Source: Methanobacterium sp. UBA279 (GTDB lineage Archaea; Methanobacteriota; Methanobacteria; Methanobacteriales; Methanobacteriaceae). From it: a DNA stretch of 36,482 bases. The position numbers and the translations under genes are program-made. This document shows, one piece after another, positions 17,779-26,404 of the stretch (the stretch's first letter is position 1; every line of letters starts with the position of its first letter). Location: positions 1 through 36,482 of the forward strand of contig DAQK01000040.1 of NCBI GenBank assembly GCA_002502855.1, given 5' to 3'. The notes under the pieces are model-generated. The model saw nothing but the letters and a program-made list of their open reading frames with translations. It ran no database searches and had not been told where the DNA came from.

Positions 17779-18972
17779 TTGAAATTTCATCAACCTATAA
17801 ATTTGTCCGGACATTTCATAAACCTTTTGGAAAAAGAAATTAATATTTCCCTAAAATCTTTCCAGGTGATGCCACTGCCAAAAGAAGATTTCGTTAAAAA
17901 CTTCCTCAAGAAGGATAGGAAACTGATACTGGACGATGTTCACCATAAACCTGGTAAGGGATATGTTGAATCAGATGCCAAGATAATCGCCGATTTTACA
18001 GAGTACAATCCACTCCACAACGGCCACCTGCACTGTATGATGGAAGCAAAGAGAATGGTACCCGAAGGAATATTCACCGCCATTGTACCAGGGCCTCTGG
18101 AGCGTAGTGGGAGGGGTTTGCCCTATATAATCACCAGGTACGCCCGTGCCCAGGCCGCGGTAGAGTTAGGTGCTGATGTGGTGGTGGAAGGACCCCCCAT
18201 GGGTATAATGGGTTCCGGACAGTATTCACTATGTCTTTCTAAGATGTTCCAGGCCCTGGATGCGGATCACATACCACGGGGCTATAAACCCTTCCCTGGA
18301 TTTGAAGACATCCTGGGGAGGATTAAAGAAGGACGGGCCGTGGTCCCCAAACCCTACCGTATCGTGGATCTGGAAAGTAAAGAGGTACTCCTGAAAGGGA
18401 AGCTTGACGAGGACAATTACGTCATAGTCTCATTTTCAAAATCATTGAATAAGATTGGATTCGATTTTAAGGATAAGTTCATCTTTATAAAGCGTATAGA
18501 GGGGGTGAGTGGTACTAAGATCAGGGAAGCCATCCGGTCATCCCATCTTGAATCGGTAAAGGAGATGTTACCCGGGGAGACCATTGAAATTTTAAAGGAA
18601 GAGATGGCTCATGATAGGGCGCCGCTTGACCAGACCAGGGATGTTCCAGGCATACTTGATAGGGTGAATGAGAGCTCTCCCCGGGATATAAAATCCCTGG
18701 CCCTTATAGATGAGCGGACAACAGAGGCATTCATGGAAAACAGGCCATTTGATAGTTTAGAGGATATTTCAAGTTCCATCTCCCGGGGTTTCAGCCGGCA
18801 TCATAAAAACCGGGTGCTGTCCTCTCTGGAGGCAGGCATTTTTAAGGAGGTAGTACATAAATATATTGAAAACTATCCCCAAACAATCAGGATATTAAAC
18901 TATAAAAACAGGGATATTCTAAAAGAATTTAAAAAGAGAATACCACACAGGAGGTTAGAGGTATGTCAGTGA
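17779..18972 (+). CDS. HIGH-motif nucleotidyltransferase, TmcAL-like
   Basis: 397 aa. The core begins IIADFTEYNPLHNGHLHCMMEA (about residues 70-90), the HxGH motif of nucleotidylyltransferases in the form found in TmcAL (tRNA-Met cytidine acetate ligase, formerly DUF795). Next come VPGPLERSGRGLP and VEGPPMGIMGSGQYS, then KRIEGVSGTKIREAI, the ISSTxIR-like second motif of the fold. The C-terminal 120 residues are helical and basic (SRGFSRHHKNRVLSSLEAG). It may activate acetate or another small acid for RNA modification, but substrate is unproven. The start is uncertain: TTG 17779 has no clear ribosome site. A later ATG at 17870 has AGGTG immediately adjacent, which is too close. It overlaps the FKBP gene by 10 bases. 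Confidence 0.7.
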   Translation: MKFHQPINLSGHFINLLEKEINISLKSFQVMPLPKEDFVKNFLKKDRKLILDDVHHKPGKGYVESDAKIIADFTEYNPLHNGHLHCMMEAKRMVPEGIFTAIVPGPLERSGRGLPYIITRYARAQAAVELGADVVVEGPPMGIMGSGQYSLCLSKMFQALDADHIPRGYKPFPGFEDILGRIKEGRAVVPKPYRIVDLESKEVLLKGKLDEDNYVIVSFSKSLNKIGFDFKDKFIFIKRIEGVSGTKIREAIRSSHLESVKEMLPGETIEILKEEMAHDRAPLDQTRDVPGILDRVNESSPRDIKSLALIDERTTEAFMENRPFDSLEDISSSISRGFSRHHKNRVLSSLEAGIFKEVVHKYIENYPQTIRILNYKNRDILKEFKKRIPHRRLEVCQ

Positions 18973-19853
18973 AAGAAGGAGATTTTTTAAGATTAGAATA
19001 TACAGGAAAGGTTCAGGAGACTGGGGAAATTTTCGACACAACCGATGAAAAAGTGGCAGAAGAAGAAGGAATTAAATCAGAGAATAAAATTTACGGCGCC
19101 ATCCCCATAATAGTGGGTGCTGGCCATGTGCTTAATGGTATAGAAGAGGTTCTCATTGGTATGAAAGAGGGGGAGGAAAAAACAGTGGAGATACCACCAG
19201 AAGAAGGTTTCGGTGAAAGAAACCCTAAACTATTACAACTAATACCCATGTCAGAATTCCGTAAACAGGGAATAAAACCACAGGTAGGCATGGGCATCAC
19301 CCTGGAAAACACCACCGGCGTAATCAGGAGTATAAGTGGAGGAAGAGTCAAAGTAGACTTCAACCACGAACTGGCCGGTAAAAATCTACAGTACAACGTC
19401 AAGGTAGACAAGATAATTGCAGACGATGAAGAGAAGATCAGGAGCATGATATCCCTCCACTACCCATATCCCAACACAGAACCCGAAAACCATAAGGTCA
19501 ACATAGAAGACGATACAGTAACCATTCAATTGGATGAAATAACTAAATTTGATAAGAAACCCTACGTTGATGTGACCTTCATACGTTTCAGAATCGCCCG
19601 GGACATATGGGAGAACATGGAAAACGTGGACAAAGTAGAATTCGTAGACGTCTTTAAAAAGAAGGTGAATGAGGAGGCAGAAGGTGAGACTGAAGGGGAA
19701 ACCGAAGCCCCTGAAGAATCTGTTCCAGAAGTTTCTGCAGAAACCGGAAAATCTACAGAAGAAGGTGAAGCTTATACTGAAGAAACTGAAAAATCTGAAC
19801 CAGTAGCTGAAGAGGTTTTAGAAGAGCGAGTTAAGGAGAAAGAGAAGAAATAA
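18963..19853 (+). CDS. FKBP-type peptidyl-prolyl cis-trans isomerase, long archaeal form
   Basis: 296 aa. The N-terminal FKBP domain (residues 1-150) has an insert-in-flap domain like SlyD: LRLEYTGKVQETGEIFDTT, GAGHVLNGIEEVLIGMKEGE, EIPPEEGFGERNP. A second domain of about 80 residues (EEKIRSMISLHYPYP onward) is typical of the roughly 26-kDa archaeal FKBPs. The last 60 residues are a Glu-rich, low-complexity tail (EGETEGETEAPEE, EEGEAYTEETEKSE) that is longer than usual and probably disordered. It is a prolyl isomerase and chaperone in the cytoplasm. GGAGG lies inside the upstream gene, 10 bases ahead of ATG 18963. Confidence 0.9.
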   Translation: MSVKEGDFLRLEYTGKVQETGEIFDTTDEKVAEEEGIKSENKIYGAIPIIVGAGHVLNGIEEVLIGMKEGEEKTVEIPPEEGFGERNPKLLQLIPMSEFRKQGIKPQVGMGITLENTTGVIRSISGGRVKVDFNHELAGKNLQYNVKVDKIIADDEEKIRSMISLHYPYPNTEPENHKVNIEDDTVTIQLDEITKFDKKPYVDVTFIRFRIARDIWENMENVDKVEFVDVFKKKVNEEAEGETEGETEAPEESVPEVSAETGKSTEEGEAYTEETEKSEPVAEEVLEERVKEKEKK

Positions 19854-19873
19854 TAATTTATTAACTTTAAAAG

Positions 19874-19911
19874 AGATTTATTCTTAAAAATTTATGGAAT
19901 AAATCTTTTTT
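19874..19911 (+). terminator. Terminator after the FKBP gene
   Basis: Perfect 10-bp arms AGATTTATTC (19874-19883) and GAATAAATCT (19897-19906) with a 13-base loop, followed by T6. It lies 20 bases after the stop. Confidence 0.75.
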
Positions 19912-20078
19912 GGCTGGTTTTTTTTATCATATTGAATATTCCTATTCACTTTTTCCAAATGTGCATTATGAATTTATTTTAATTTCCAAACGTTTGTATG
20001 ATTCGGCTATCATTATCATAATTCTTAATACTTTTTTCTGGTTCAATTTATATATTTCCATTTTTGGGGTCTGTAAAG

Positions 20079-20770
20079 TTATTGGGTGTTGGATATTTTT
20101 CCGTGTTTTTTTTGTGTGTTGTATTCCATTTTTGGAGATAGATAACTGGGTATTCCTGTTGTGGTTTTGTATATTTTCTTGATTTGTTTTGGGTCGGTTT
20201 GTCGGTAGTGGTTTTCATTTGAACTGGTGGTTCTTGCTATCATGGGGTTTCTCATAAACTGTGTGAGTCTCTGGAAGTCAGGAATTACTTTTTTTCAATA
20301 AATTGCTGCAAAACATATGGAATATCATGGAATTTATTTAATAATTCTTCTAATCATATGATAACGGTATTTTCGTTGTATGTGCGGGATATGTTCTTTA
20401 TTTCGGTAGAATACAAGCATAAACAGATTTTATCCTGTCTAATTACTTTTTTAGACTTTAAGAATTTGTATATGCGTTTACCTATCATATCAAACAGATG
20501 AAAAATGCATAATTGATGTGTTACTCCTAATTCATCTGTAATACCTTTATATTCCAGTAGATGATCAGTGGTTAATGCATAAAACTGTTCATTTTCTGTT
20601 GTTTCCTTTAGAAACTTGAGTATGGTTTTTTATCCCCTATCGGGGGCTATTTCTTCTGCTACCGCAATATTTAATATGTGGTCGTATAAAGTTAAACGGT
20701 AGTGTTTTTGCCCATTAAGTTTGATGAACTGCTCATCATAACCATAATAACCCGAATAACCAGTGTTTAG
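20079..20770 (-). pseudogene. Truncated, degraded DDE-type transposase
   Basis: On the minus strand the frames read, in order, PLNTGYSGYYGYDEQF, LNGQKHYRLTLYDHILNIAV, a break at GATAGGGGATAA, then KTILKFLKETTENEQFYALT, ITDELGVTHQLCIFHLFDMI, a TGA, LEELLNKFHDIPYVLQQF, a frameshift at an A7 run, and RLTQFMRNPMIARTT, ending RQTDPKQIKKIYKTTTGIP. That is the central catalytic part and C-terminus of a transposase of a type common in methanogens. About the N-terminal third is missing, and the break is the junction with the beta-helix gene near 20770. At least three stops or frameshifts make it dead. The exact IS family is not assigned. Confidence 0.7.
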
Positions 20771-20771
20771 A

Positions 20772-21773
20772 GGCAGCGGGATAGTAATTCTTGGTAACGA
20801 TTCAACTGTTATTGGTAATACTATTACCGATAACGATTTAAGTGGTATTTCATTGTCTGGTAATTATGTTAATGTTTCTGAAAACACTGTACAATAATGG
20901 CCGATCATTTGTTCGTAACTTTCCAGATGTTAACCAGATTCATAATTTAGTTCCTGATTATTATAGATAATTCAAGTAATTTCCTCAATGATTTGAACGA
21001 CTTATTAGATCCTGTAGATGAGTTCTCTAATCCCTTAATTATGCCTTTTTTAACTGCTGAGCTTCCATTTTTATTAACTGGCTATTTCCAAAATACACAA
21101 ACCGTTTATGGTAGTAATATAATTAATACTCTAAATAGCTTGAAAGAAATGGATGGTGCTGATATTTTAGTAAGGGGTGATTATGCGATTATTAATAGGA
21201 ATAATCTGCGTGATAATAATGGTTTTGGAATTTCCGCATTAATCTGGAAATATATTGGAATGGTGGCTGGAAATAGTGGGGAATTGCATTTAATGGAGAG
21301 CATAGTCATATTTATCGGAACACTGCCGAAAGTAATTCTTGGATAGGAATTTATGTAATGGCAATTGGAACGAGATCAACTCAAATCAGGTTAATCAAAA
21401 TAAAGCAAATGGAATGTTTATCTATGGATCAAATTGTGTTTACGGTAACACAATAAGAGGCAATAGTTTAGAAGGTCTCTTTGTTGCTGGGTGCAATTTA
21501 CCTGTTATACCTAATGTTATTGATGATAATGGTGGAAATGGCATACTGAATTTTGGAGCAAATGCTGTTACTTTAAATATGGGTAGTGGAAATAACTTAT
21601 TTGGAATCATATTAGCAATTCCTGGATTGGTTGCCGGGAATTTTGTAGATGGAGATATTGCTAGTGAAATGCCCCCTTTAGCAATGTTTAATAAATTAAG
21701 TGAATTAGGGCTCGCCGTGGGAGTTGAGCAATTATTAAGTGAAATAGGTAATCAACTTTTTTCTCTAATTTAA
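20772..21773 (+). pseudogene. Right-handed beta-helix repeat surface protein, broken
   Basis: Three frames together encode NosD-like beta-helix repeats. The first, from 20772, has GNDSTVIGNTITDNDLSGIS and SENTV, then TAA. A second, from 20993, has RGDYAIINRNNLRDNNGFGI. After a frameshift near 21260-21290 the third frame reads NGNWNEINSNQVNQNKANGM, YGNTIRGNSLEGLFVAG and NVIDDNGGNGILNFG, and stops at 21773. Asn/Gly-rich ladder repeats of this kind form the adhesin-like or cell-wall proteins of Methanobacteriales. No signal peptide or anchor remains. The 5' end is cut where the minus-strand transposase begins, so an insertion or rearrangement probably destroyed it. Confidence 0.7.
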
Positions 21774-21913
21774 CTAGTCACAAAGTGGTCTTTTCTATTA
21801 TTGGCCATGATAAGCTGAAAGTGACAAATTTATATGGTGAAGTTTAATGTTTAGTAGACAAATGCCGGGATAATTTTTTATAATTAATTCTTAATTCAGA
21901 TCGGTTCATAAAA

Positions 21914-22270
21914 ATGGTTTCCAACGAAGAAATTAAACTAAGGCTTGAAGCTAAAAGATACGGGTTAGATCCGGATGAATTAGTTAGTGAAGGATTGGAT
22001 CTGGAGAAAGAACTTAAAAAGTTGCAAATACCTCACGAATGGATGGGAGATGTTTGTGTATTTGATTTCGGTTCAGTGCATGTTGAAAATCTGTCTACTA
22101 TTATTGGAGATTTGTTTAAATCATGGAAATACCGTTTAAAGGAAGGAACGCCTTTAAAGAGTGTTTATAAAAGAGTATACACTCCTTACAGGGGCAGTAT
22201 ATTCATAATGCCCCGTATATATCGTTACAAAGTTGAGATTTATGCAACTGAAGGTAGAAAACATATTTAA
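21914..22270 (+). CDS. Hypothetical protein, 118 aa
   Basis: Unrecognised. ATG 21914 opens a soluble protein: a helical N-terminus (SNEEIKLRLEAKRYGLDPDE), then strands such as MGDVCVFDFGSVHVENL, and a basic C-terminus (SVYKRVYTPYRGSIFIMPRI, YRYKVEIYATEGR). There is no clear ribosome site. It lies among pseudogenes, and the following bases hold a zinc-ribbon fragment in another frame, so it may itself be a surviving part of a larger gene or a small accessory gene. No membrane segments or catalytic motif. Confidence 0.5.
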   Translation: MVSNEEIKLRLEAKRYGLDPDELVSEGLDLEKELKKLQIPHEWMGDVCVFDFGSVHVENLSTIIGDLFKSWKYRLKEGTPLKSVYKRVYTPYRGSIFIMPRIYRYKVEIYATEGRKHI

Positions 22271-22361
22271 AAATTTCCAAAGCAATTAAAGCAGTATTAA
22301 ACGGAATTTATCACGATTTACTGGAATTATGGTCCTTAATATGGATTTATTAGAATAATAG

Positions 22362-22535
22362 AAATTAAATATCCTATACTCTACTGAAGGTTATCTTCTC
22401 TGTGACAAGTGTAATGAGTATTATAAGGTTCAGCCTGATGATTCTCCAGAGGATTTCACAGACAAATATAATTGTGCCGGGAACTTAAGGTACTACAATA
22501 ACATGGACTGGCTTACCTGGAATGATGTTAAATAG
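22362..22535 (+). pseudogene. Zinc-ribbon-containing gene fragment
   Basis: A 57-codon open stretch without a start codon, just after an in-frame TAG. It reads TEGYLLCDKCNEYYKVQPDD, then SPEDFTDKYNCAGNLRYYNN and ends WNDVK. I recognise the CxxC...SPEDF...C-x-G pattern of the zinc ribbon found at the front of many Methanobacterium proteins. The second knuckle is damaged (NCAGN rather than CxCGG). It is probably a leftover piece of a decayed gene; the rest of 22271-22627 is AT-rich with nothing recognisable. Confidence 0.5.
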
Positions 22536-22627
22536 AATAAACTTTCATTAAAAATCTAAGATAGACTTATTCAATAATAATTTATTTTAAGGGCTTTTTA
22601 AGTAATAAAAAAAATTAAAGAAAGAGA

Positions 22628-24262
22628 TTAAGGCCAGGTCAAAACCTTAGGCATATGCACGCCTCTCATCCTTTCAACAACTTCATCTGGCCAGTTTGCC
22701 TGGTCAAAACCTTTCTGGGCCAGGAATCCAAATATCCACCGGGAGATACCGACACCAGTACATCCAGTCCATATACGGTGGCGGTGGGCTTCTTTTATGG
22801 AGAACCCTTCTATGAAATGGGTTCCGTGGATGTTGGCTGATATAACCGCAACACCTTTATCCTGGGTAGGTGCTACCAGTCTCATCTCATACTTAGGCAC
22901 ATCCGGGAATTCAATTCCTCTTTCCTCGATTTTCCGCCCTTCTAGATAGAATGGGTCGTCTCCTACTTCGGTGTACCATTCCAGCTCCATCTGGTTGGCT
23001 ACTTCCTCTGAGATGTGGAGTGTAGCATCTCGGAGTTCTTCTACCTGTTCTGGTGTTCCCAGCCAGACCAGTTCTATCCTCTGGAATTCATGCACCCGGT
23101 CCAGGCCCTTGGCTCCTCCGGCTTCCCAGCGGTAAGTCCATCCGCTTCGATCGAAGAATTTTATGGGCATTTCTTCTTCGTCTATCACTTCGTGGGAGAA
23201 GAATTCGTAAAATGGTTCGCACTGTGCTGGTGCCAGGACATAGGAGGGATCTTTAAGCCCTTCCTTAAGAAGGTGGATGGGGACTTCTTTGTTGATCACC
23301 AGTTCCTGTCTGAACTTTTCAAACACCTCGGGGTCTCTGCGGGGAGCAGAACAGTAGTACATGCCCTCTGGAAGGCCTTCCAGGTAGCGCATCTTATTCA
23401 TCACCGGGATAGGTATCAGTTTGGGCCACATACACTCGGCAAAATCCAGTTTGTACACCATCTTTTCCAGAAATATATCCTCCATCGCCCGCTGCAGGGA
23501 GATAAGTTTAGGCCCGTAGAACCACTGGCCTTTACCCGGGAATTTCTTAACCCAACCCCTCTTTGCAGCCTCTTCTGTAGCATCTCCTTTAAAGTAAAAC
23601 TCCTGTTTAGGGCTGGTGGACACCACGGTACCGGGTTCAATCTTAGTGACCTGTTTGGTTAGTATGTCTGATGGTTTGGTGACATCCGGGATGGTGGTTT
23701 CAGTTCCTGTCGGTCCAGTTTTCACTGATTCTTTAACGAACTTCAAAACCCGGTCTACCACGTGTTTTTTTAGTTGTGATTCATTCAATTCCTCAAATTC
23801 AACCCTTAATTTATCTTCAACTAACTCTGAGTGGGATACGTAGGGCATGTCCAGTATTCTATCGATGATGGTGGCCCACAGGTCAACTTCTCCCTTCTGG
23901 ATCATCCCCGTGTCCTCATCTATCTCAGGCTCTTTGGATAAAGGGATATCAATTTTATAGGTACTTACATGAATTTTACGTACTCCCAAATGATATTTGG
24001 AGCCCAATAACTGTCCTAAAGGTTTTTTCATCCGTAGTAATGCGTCGTGTGCTCTTCCACGTCTTCCAGATACTATTTCCACCTTCAAAGTGTTCCCTTC
24101 AAGATTCCAGTCTACAATTTTTGATGCATCCCTTATGGAGTCCTGTGGAATGCCTTTCAAGAATAACTCCTGATTGGCCTCTTCTATGAATCCTTCAATG
24201 TCTTTTTGAGCTTTTTCTGCATCTTTACTGAATACTATTTCTCCCTGGAGAGTGAAATTCAT
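22628..24262 (-). CDS. serS: Seryl-tRNA synthetase, methanogenic archaeal type
   Basis: 544 aa class II synthetase of the rare methanogen type (SerRS2), which charges tRNA-Ser and uses a Zn2+ in the active site. The N-terminal tRNA-binding domain is MNFTLQGEIVFSKDAEKAQK onward. The catalytic core has Zn-ligand segments FAECMWPKLIPIPVMNKM and IWTGCTGVGISRWIFGFLAQ. Motif 2 is SGWTYRWEAGGAKGLDRVHE and motif 3 contains GVGISRW. It looks about 30 residues longer than the roughly 510 aa I recall for relatives; the stretch VTKPSDILTKQVTKIEPGTV near residue 200 may be the extra part. ATG 24262 has GGTGCTATAAA upstream. It is a single gene next to the ars island. Confidence 0.93.
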   Translation of the reverse strand: MNFTLQGEIVFSKDAEKAQKDIEGFIEEANQELFLKGIPQDSIRDASKIVDWNLEGNTLKVEIVSGRRGRAHDALLRMKKPLGQLLGSKYHLGVRKIHVSTYKIDIPLSKEPEIDEDTGMIQKGEVDLWATIIDRILDMPYVSHSELVEDKLRVEFEELNESQLKKHVVDRVLKFVKESVKTGPTGTETTIPDVTKPSDILTKQVTKIEPGTVVSTSPKQEFYFKGDATEEAAKRGWVKKFPGKGQWFYGPKLISLQRAMEDIFLEKMVYKLDFAECMWPKLIPIPVMNKMRYLEGLPEGMYYCSAPRRDPEVFEKFRQELVINKEVPIHLLKEGLKDPSYVLAPAQCEPFYEFFSHEVIDEEEMPIKFFDRSGWTYRWEAGGAKGLDRVHEFQRIELVWLGTPEQVEELRDATLHISEEVANQMELEWYTEVGDDPFYLEGRKIEERGIEFPDVPKYEMRLVAPTQDKGVAVISANIHGTHFIEGFSIKEAHRHRIWTGCTGVGISRWIFGFLAQKGFDQANWPDEVVERMRGVHMPKVLTWP

Positions 24263-24347
24263 TTTATAGCACCTAAAATCCTTAATATAACTAATTTTTT
24301 AATATTATAATTGATATTAACCATTAAATATCTATCATGATCATGTA

Positions 24348-24794
24348 TTAACTCTTTTCTTTACCTCTAATTTTCTCAGGCTTCATTACCACTAAATTTT
24401 TCTTTATCCACTGTTCAATTTGATTTCTTATAGTGGTAAAAGTCTCTATTTTATAATCATCATCCCCTTTAACGGATGTGGGGTCTTTAAAGGAGTGGTG
24501 AATATAGTTTTTACCGCCCGAAAAATATGGACAAGTGTCTTCTTCACAAACAGTAATTACATAATCAAATTCCATGCCTTTAAATTCATCCAAGTCTTTA
24601 GAACGATTTTTAGATATATCAATACCCCTATCAGCCATAACTTTTACTGCATAAGGGTTTATTATTGTTGGGTCAGTCCCTGCACTGTAAGCCTTATAAT
24701 GATCACCATATAATTCATTTAAAAGTCCTTCCGCCATTTGAGACCTGGCAGAATTATGTTTACAGATGAACAATACTTCTTTCTTTGATTCCAT
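24348..24794 (-). CDS. arsC: Arsenate reductase, low-molecular-weight phosphatase family
   Basis: 148 aa. It reduces arsenate to arsenite using a thiol relay. The N-terminal P-loop is VLFICKHNSARSQMAEGLL with Cys11-x5-Arg17. The second and third redox Cys are Cys83 and Cys88 in ITVCEEDTCPY, as in thioredoxin-coupled Staphylococcus-type ArsC. The general acid is probably Asp in KDPTSVKGDD. The C-terminus has a basic tail of about 20 residues (KPEKIRGKEKS). It is transcribed away from arsM, across a shared palindromic operator, so ArsR very likely controls both. It supplies the arsenite that ArsM and Acr3 handle. Confidence 0.92.
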   Translation of the reverse strand: MESKKEVLFICKHNSARSQMAEGLLNELYGDHYKAYSAGTDPTIINPYAVKVMADRGIDISKNRSKDLDEFKGMEFDYVITVCEEDTCPYFSGGKNYIHHSFKDPTSVKGDDDYKIETFTTIRNQIEQWIKKNLVVMKPEKIRGKEKS

Positions 24795-24803
24795 GTAAAA
24801 ATA

Positions 24804-24841
24804 TTTATATATCCATATATTTAAATATATTGATATATAAA
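24804..24841. promoter_or_regulatory. 38-bp palindrome between arsC and arsM, likely ArsR operator
   Basis: Centred on TTT/AAA at 24822/24823, 18 of 19 base pairs are symmetric; the only mismatch is C14/T31 of this stretch (24814 versus 24831). Each half reads TATATATC, one base, ATATATTT. It lies in the 78-base gap between the divergent arsC and arsM starts and overlaps the only TATA-like sequences there, so binding would block both promoters. ArsR is encoded in the same cluster. Confidence 0.75.
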
Positions 24842-24872
24842 GTAATTGTAAAGATTACCAAAGGTGAGATAG

Positions 24873-25628
24873 TTGGAAGAAAAAGAAATAAAGGAATCTG
24901 TAAAGGACAGATACTCAAAAATAGCCACTGGAGAAGAATCAACTTGTTGTTCATGTTGCTCTGGAGAATCAGATATTATTGAACAAGCAAAAGCAGCCGG
25001 TTACTCCGCAGATGAAATAAAAAGCATCCCTGAAGAAGCCATATTCGGACTTGGATGTGGTAACCCCACCGCCCTGGCAGAAATAAATGAGGGGGAAACA
25101 GTGTTAGACCTTGGTTCAGGTGGAGGTATCGACGTATTCCTTGCTGCAAACAAAGTAGGGGAACAGGGCAAAGTAATTGGCGTGGACATGACCGAAGAAA
25201 TGGTCCAAACTGCCATCAAAAACGCAGAAAAAGGTAAATACACCAATGTTGAATTTAAACTGGGCGAAATCGAGAATTTACCCCTAGAAAATAACTCCGT
25301 CGATGTTATCATTAGTAACTGCGTCATAAACCTTACACCAGATAAATTGATAGCATACAGGGAGGCATTCAGAGTTCTAAAACCAGGTGGAAGAATTTTA
25401 ATCTCTGATTTAGTAACTGAAGGAGACATTCCGGATAAAATAAGAAAAAGTTTCCAGGCCTGGTCCGAATGTATAGCTGGGGCTATGGAAAAAGATGAAT
25501 ATTTAGACACCATTAAAGAAGCAGGGTTTTCTGATGTTGAAATAGTGGAAGCACATTATTATATGGAGCCCAACATGGACGGATTAGAAGGTAAAGTCCT
25601 GAGCATACAGGTTAAAGCAAATAAATAA
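24873..25628 (+). CDS. arsM: Arsenite methyltransferase ArsM
   Basis: 251 aa SAM-dependent enzyme that methylates As(III). The SAM pocket is VLDLGSGGGIDVFLA (residues 77-91), with IGVDMTEEMV next. The three arsenic-binding Cys are Cys62 (GLGCGNP), Cys150 (ISNCVIN) and Cys200 (WSECIAG), the 50-residue spacing of the last two matching characterised ArsM. An extra N-terminal Cys cluster (TCCSCCSG, Cys25-29) is present, as in many microbial ArsM. The start is TTG 24873 with AAAGGTGA 6 bases upstream. arsR follows after 11 bases. Product methylarsenicals would be volatile or excreted. Confidence 0.93.
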   Translation: MEEKEIKESVKDRYSKIATGEESTCCSCCSGESDIIEQAKAAGYSADEIKSIPEEAIFGLGCGNPTALAEINEGETVLDLGSGGGIDVFLAANKVGEQGKVIGVDMTEEMVQTAIKNAEKGKYTNVEFKLGEIENLPLENNSVDVIISNCVINLTPDKLIAYREAFRVLKPGGRILISDLVTEGDIPDKIRKSFQAWSECIAGAMEKDEYLDTIKEAGFSDVEIVEAHYYMEPNMDGLEGKVLSIQVKANK

Positions 25629-25639
25629 TGGGGGATTAA

Positions 25640-25996
25640 ATGTCATCTTGCAGAATAGATTCAGATCAGCTTAGTGAAGAACAAATAGAAAATTTAAAAA
25701 ACATCATCTCTAAATTACCCGCTGATGAAGTGTTAAATCATGATGTTGATGTTTTTAAAGCTCTTGCCGACCCAACCAGGATAAAAATCATTCATCTATT
25801 AAAATTTGGAGAGTTATGTGTTTGTGAGATAATATCTGCGTTAGACAAACCACAACCCACCGTGTCACACCATTTAAACATATTAAAAAAAGCTGGATTT
25901 TTAAATTGGCGCAAAAAAGGAGTTTGGATACATTACAGCCTGAAGAATCCTGAAACTTCCGACAAAATTAACAAATTACTAGAATTACTTGATTAA
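25640..25996 (+). CDS. arsR: ArsR/SmtB-family repressor
   Basis: 118 aa winged-helix regulator. It has the DPTRIKIIHLL helix, the metal-binding ELCVCEI motif (Cys60, Cys62) on helix alpha-3, the recognition helix KPQPTVSHHLNILKKAG, and the wing WRKKGVWIHYSL. An N-terminal Cys4 could be a further arsenic ligand. It should repress arsC and arsM through the palindrome upstream and release on arsenite. ATG 25640 lies 11 bases after arsM, with GGGGGAT upstream. Its stop TAA is directly adjacent, in the same frame, to the next gene's coding sequence. Confidence 0.93.
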   Translation: MSSCRIDSDQLSEEQIENLKNIISKLPADEVLNHDVDVFKALADPTRIKIIHLLKFGELCVCEIISALDKPQPTVSHHLNILKKAGFLNWRKKGVWIHYSLKNPETSDKINKLLELLD

Positions 25997-26005
25997 GGTG
26001 ATATT

Positions 26006-26404
26006 ACGTCCGATAAAAGATTTGCTCTAGCTCCATGTAGTGGTATGAGCCCTTACGGTTTAATTACCAGGGTTGCATGTTCCGACATAGCTGGTGAGCG
26101 TGATGATTTGATATCTATTTGTATGGGCGCAACATCCGCCGATAGGGAAGGATTCAGGGAATTGATTAGAAAATATCCTATCATCGCTGTTAATGGATGT
26201 GAAAGTTCCTGTGTTGATAAAATACTCGAGCAAAAAGGTGTTAAAGTAGCAAAAATTATAGATGTACAGAGAGAATTAGATTTTGAAAATTTAAAACCTA
26301 CAGATGTTGCAAGACTTGATGCTGAAGGAGAAAAATGCGTTTTAGCAATGAAAAAGAAGATTAATGAACTCTTAAATAATAATACCAGTGGTTTTTTTCT
26401 TTGA
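26006..26404 (+). CDS. Putative zinc-binding, DGC-domain-like Cys-rich protein
   Basis: About 132 aa if begun at ACG 26006. It looks like the 'putative zinc-binding protein' (DGC domain) family, with Cys pairs ALAPCSGM, VACSDIAG, ICMGAT and NGCESSC. Function unknown, but members occur in arsenic and metal clusters, and the Cys could bind As(III) or Zn. The first ordinary start, ATG 26045, falls just after CSG and would drop the first conserved Cys. Upstream in frame are only ATT (26003) and ACG (26006) before the arsR stop. AAGGTGAT (25995-26002) sits at normal spacing to ACG 26006. It therefore uses a non-standard start, or the base is an error. The last 4 bases overlap acr3. Confidence 0.65.
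   Translation, partial: TSDKRFALAPCSGMSPYGLITRVACSDIAGERDDLISICMGATSADREGFRELIRKYPIIAVNGCESSCVDKILEQKGVKVAKIIDVQRELDFENLKPTDVARLDAEGEKCVLAMKKKINELLNNNTSGFFL

Noticed and set aside
19910..20182. 90-codon Phe/Ile-rich plus-strand frame resembling a membrane protein
   Set aside because: Composition follows from the T-rich DNA after the FKBP terminator and overlaps the transposase C-terminus on the other strand.
23015..23662. 215-codon open frame on the plus strand inside serS
   Set aside because: Antisense shadow of a recognised synthetase; no ribosome site or known motif.
25994..26008. arsR and the following gene as one protein by stop read-through
   Set aside because: Same frame and adjacent, but a ribosome site sits between them, so a separate non-ATG start is simpler; kept only as an alternative.
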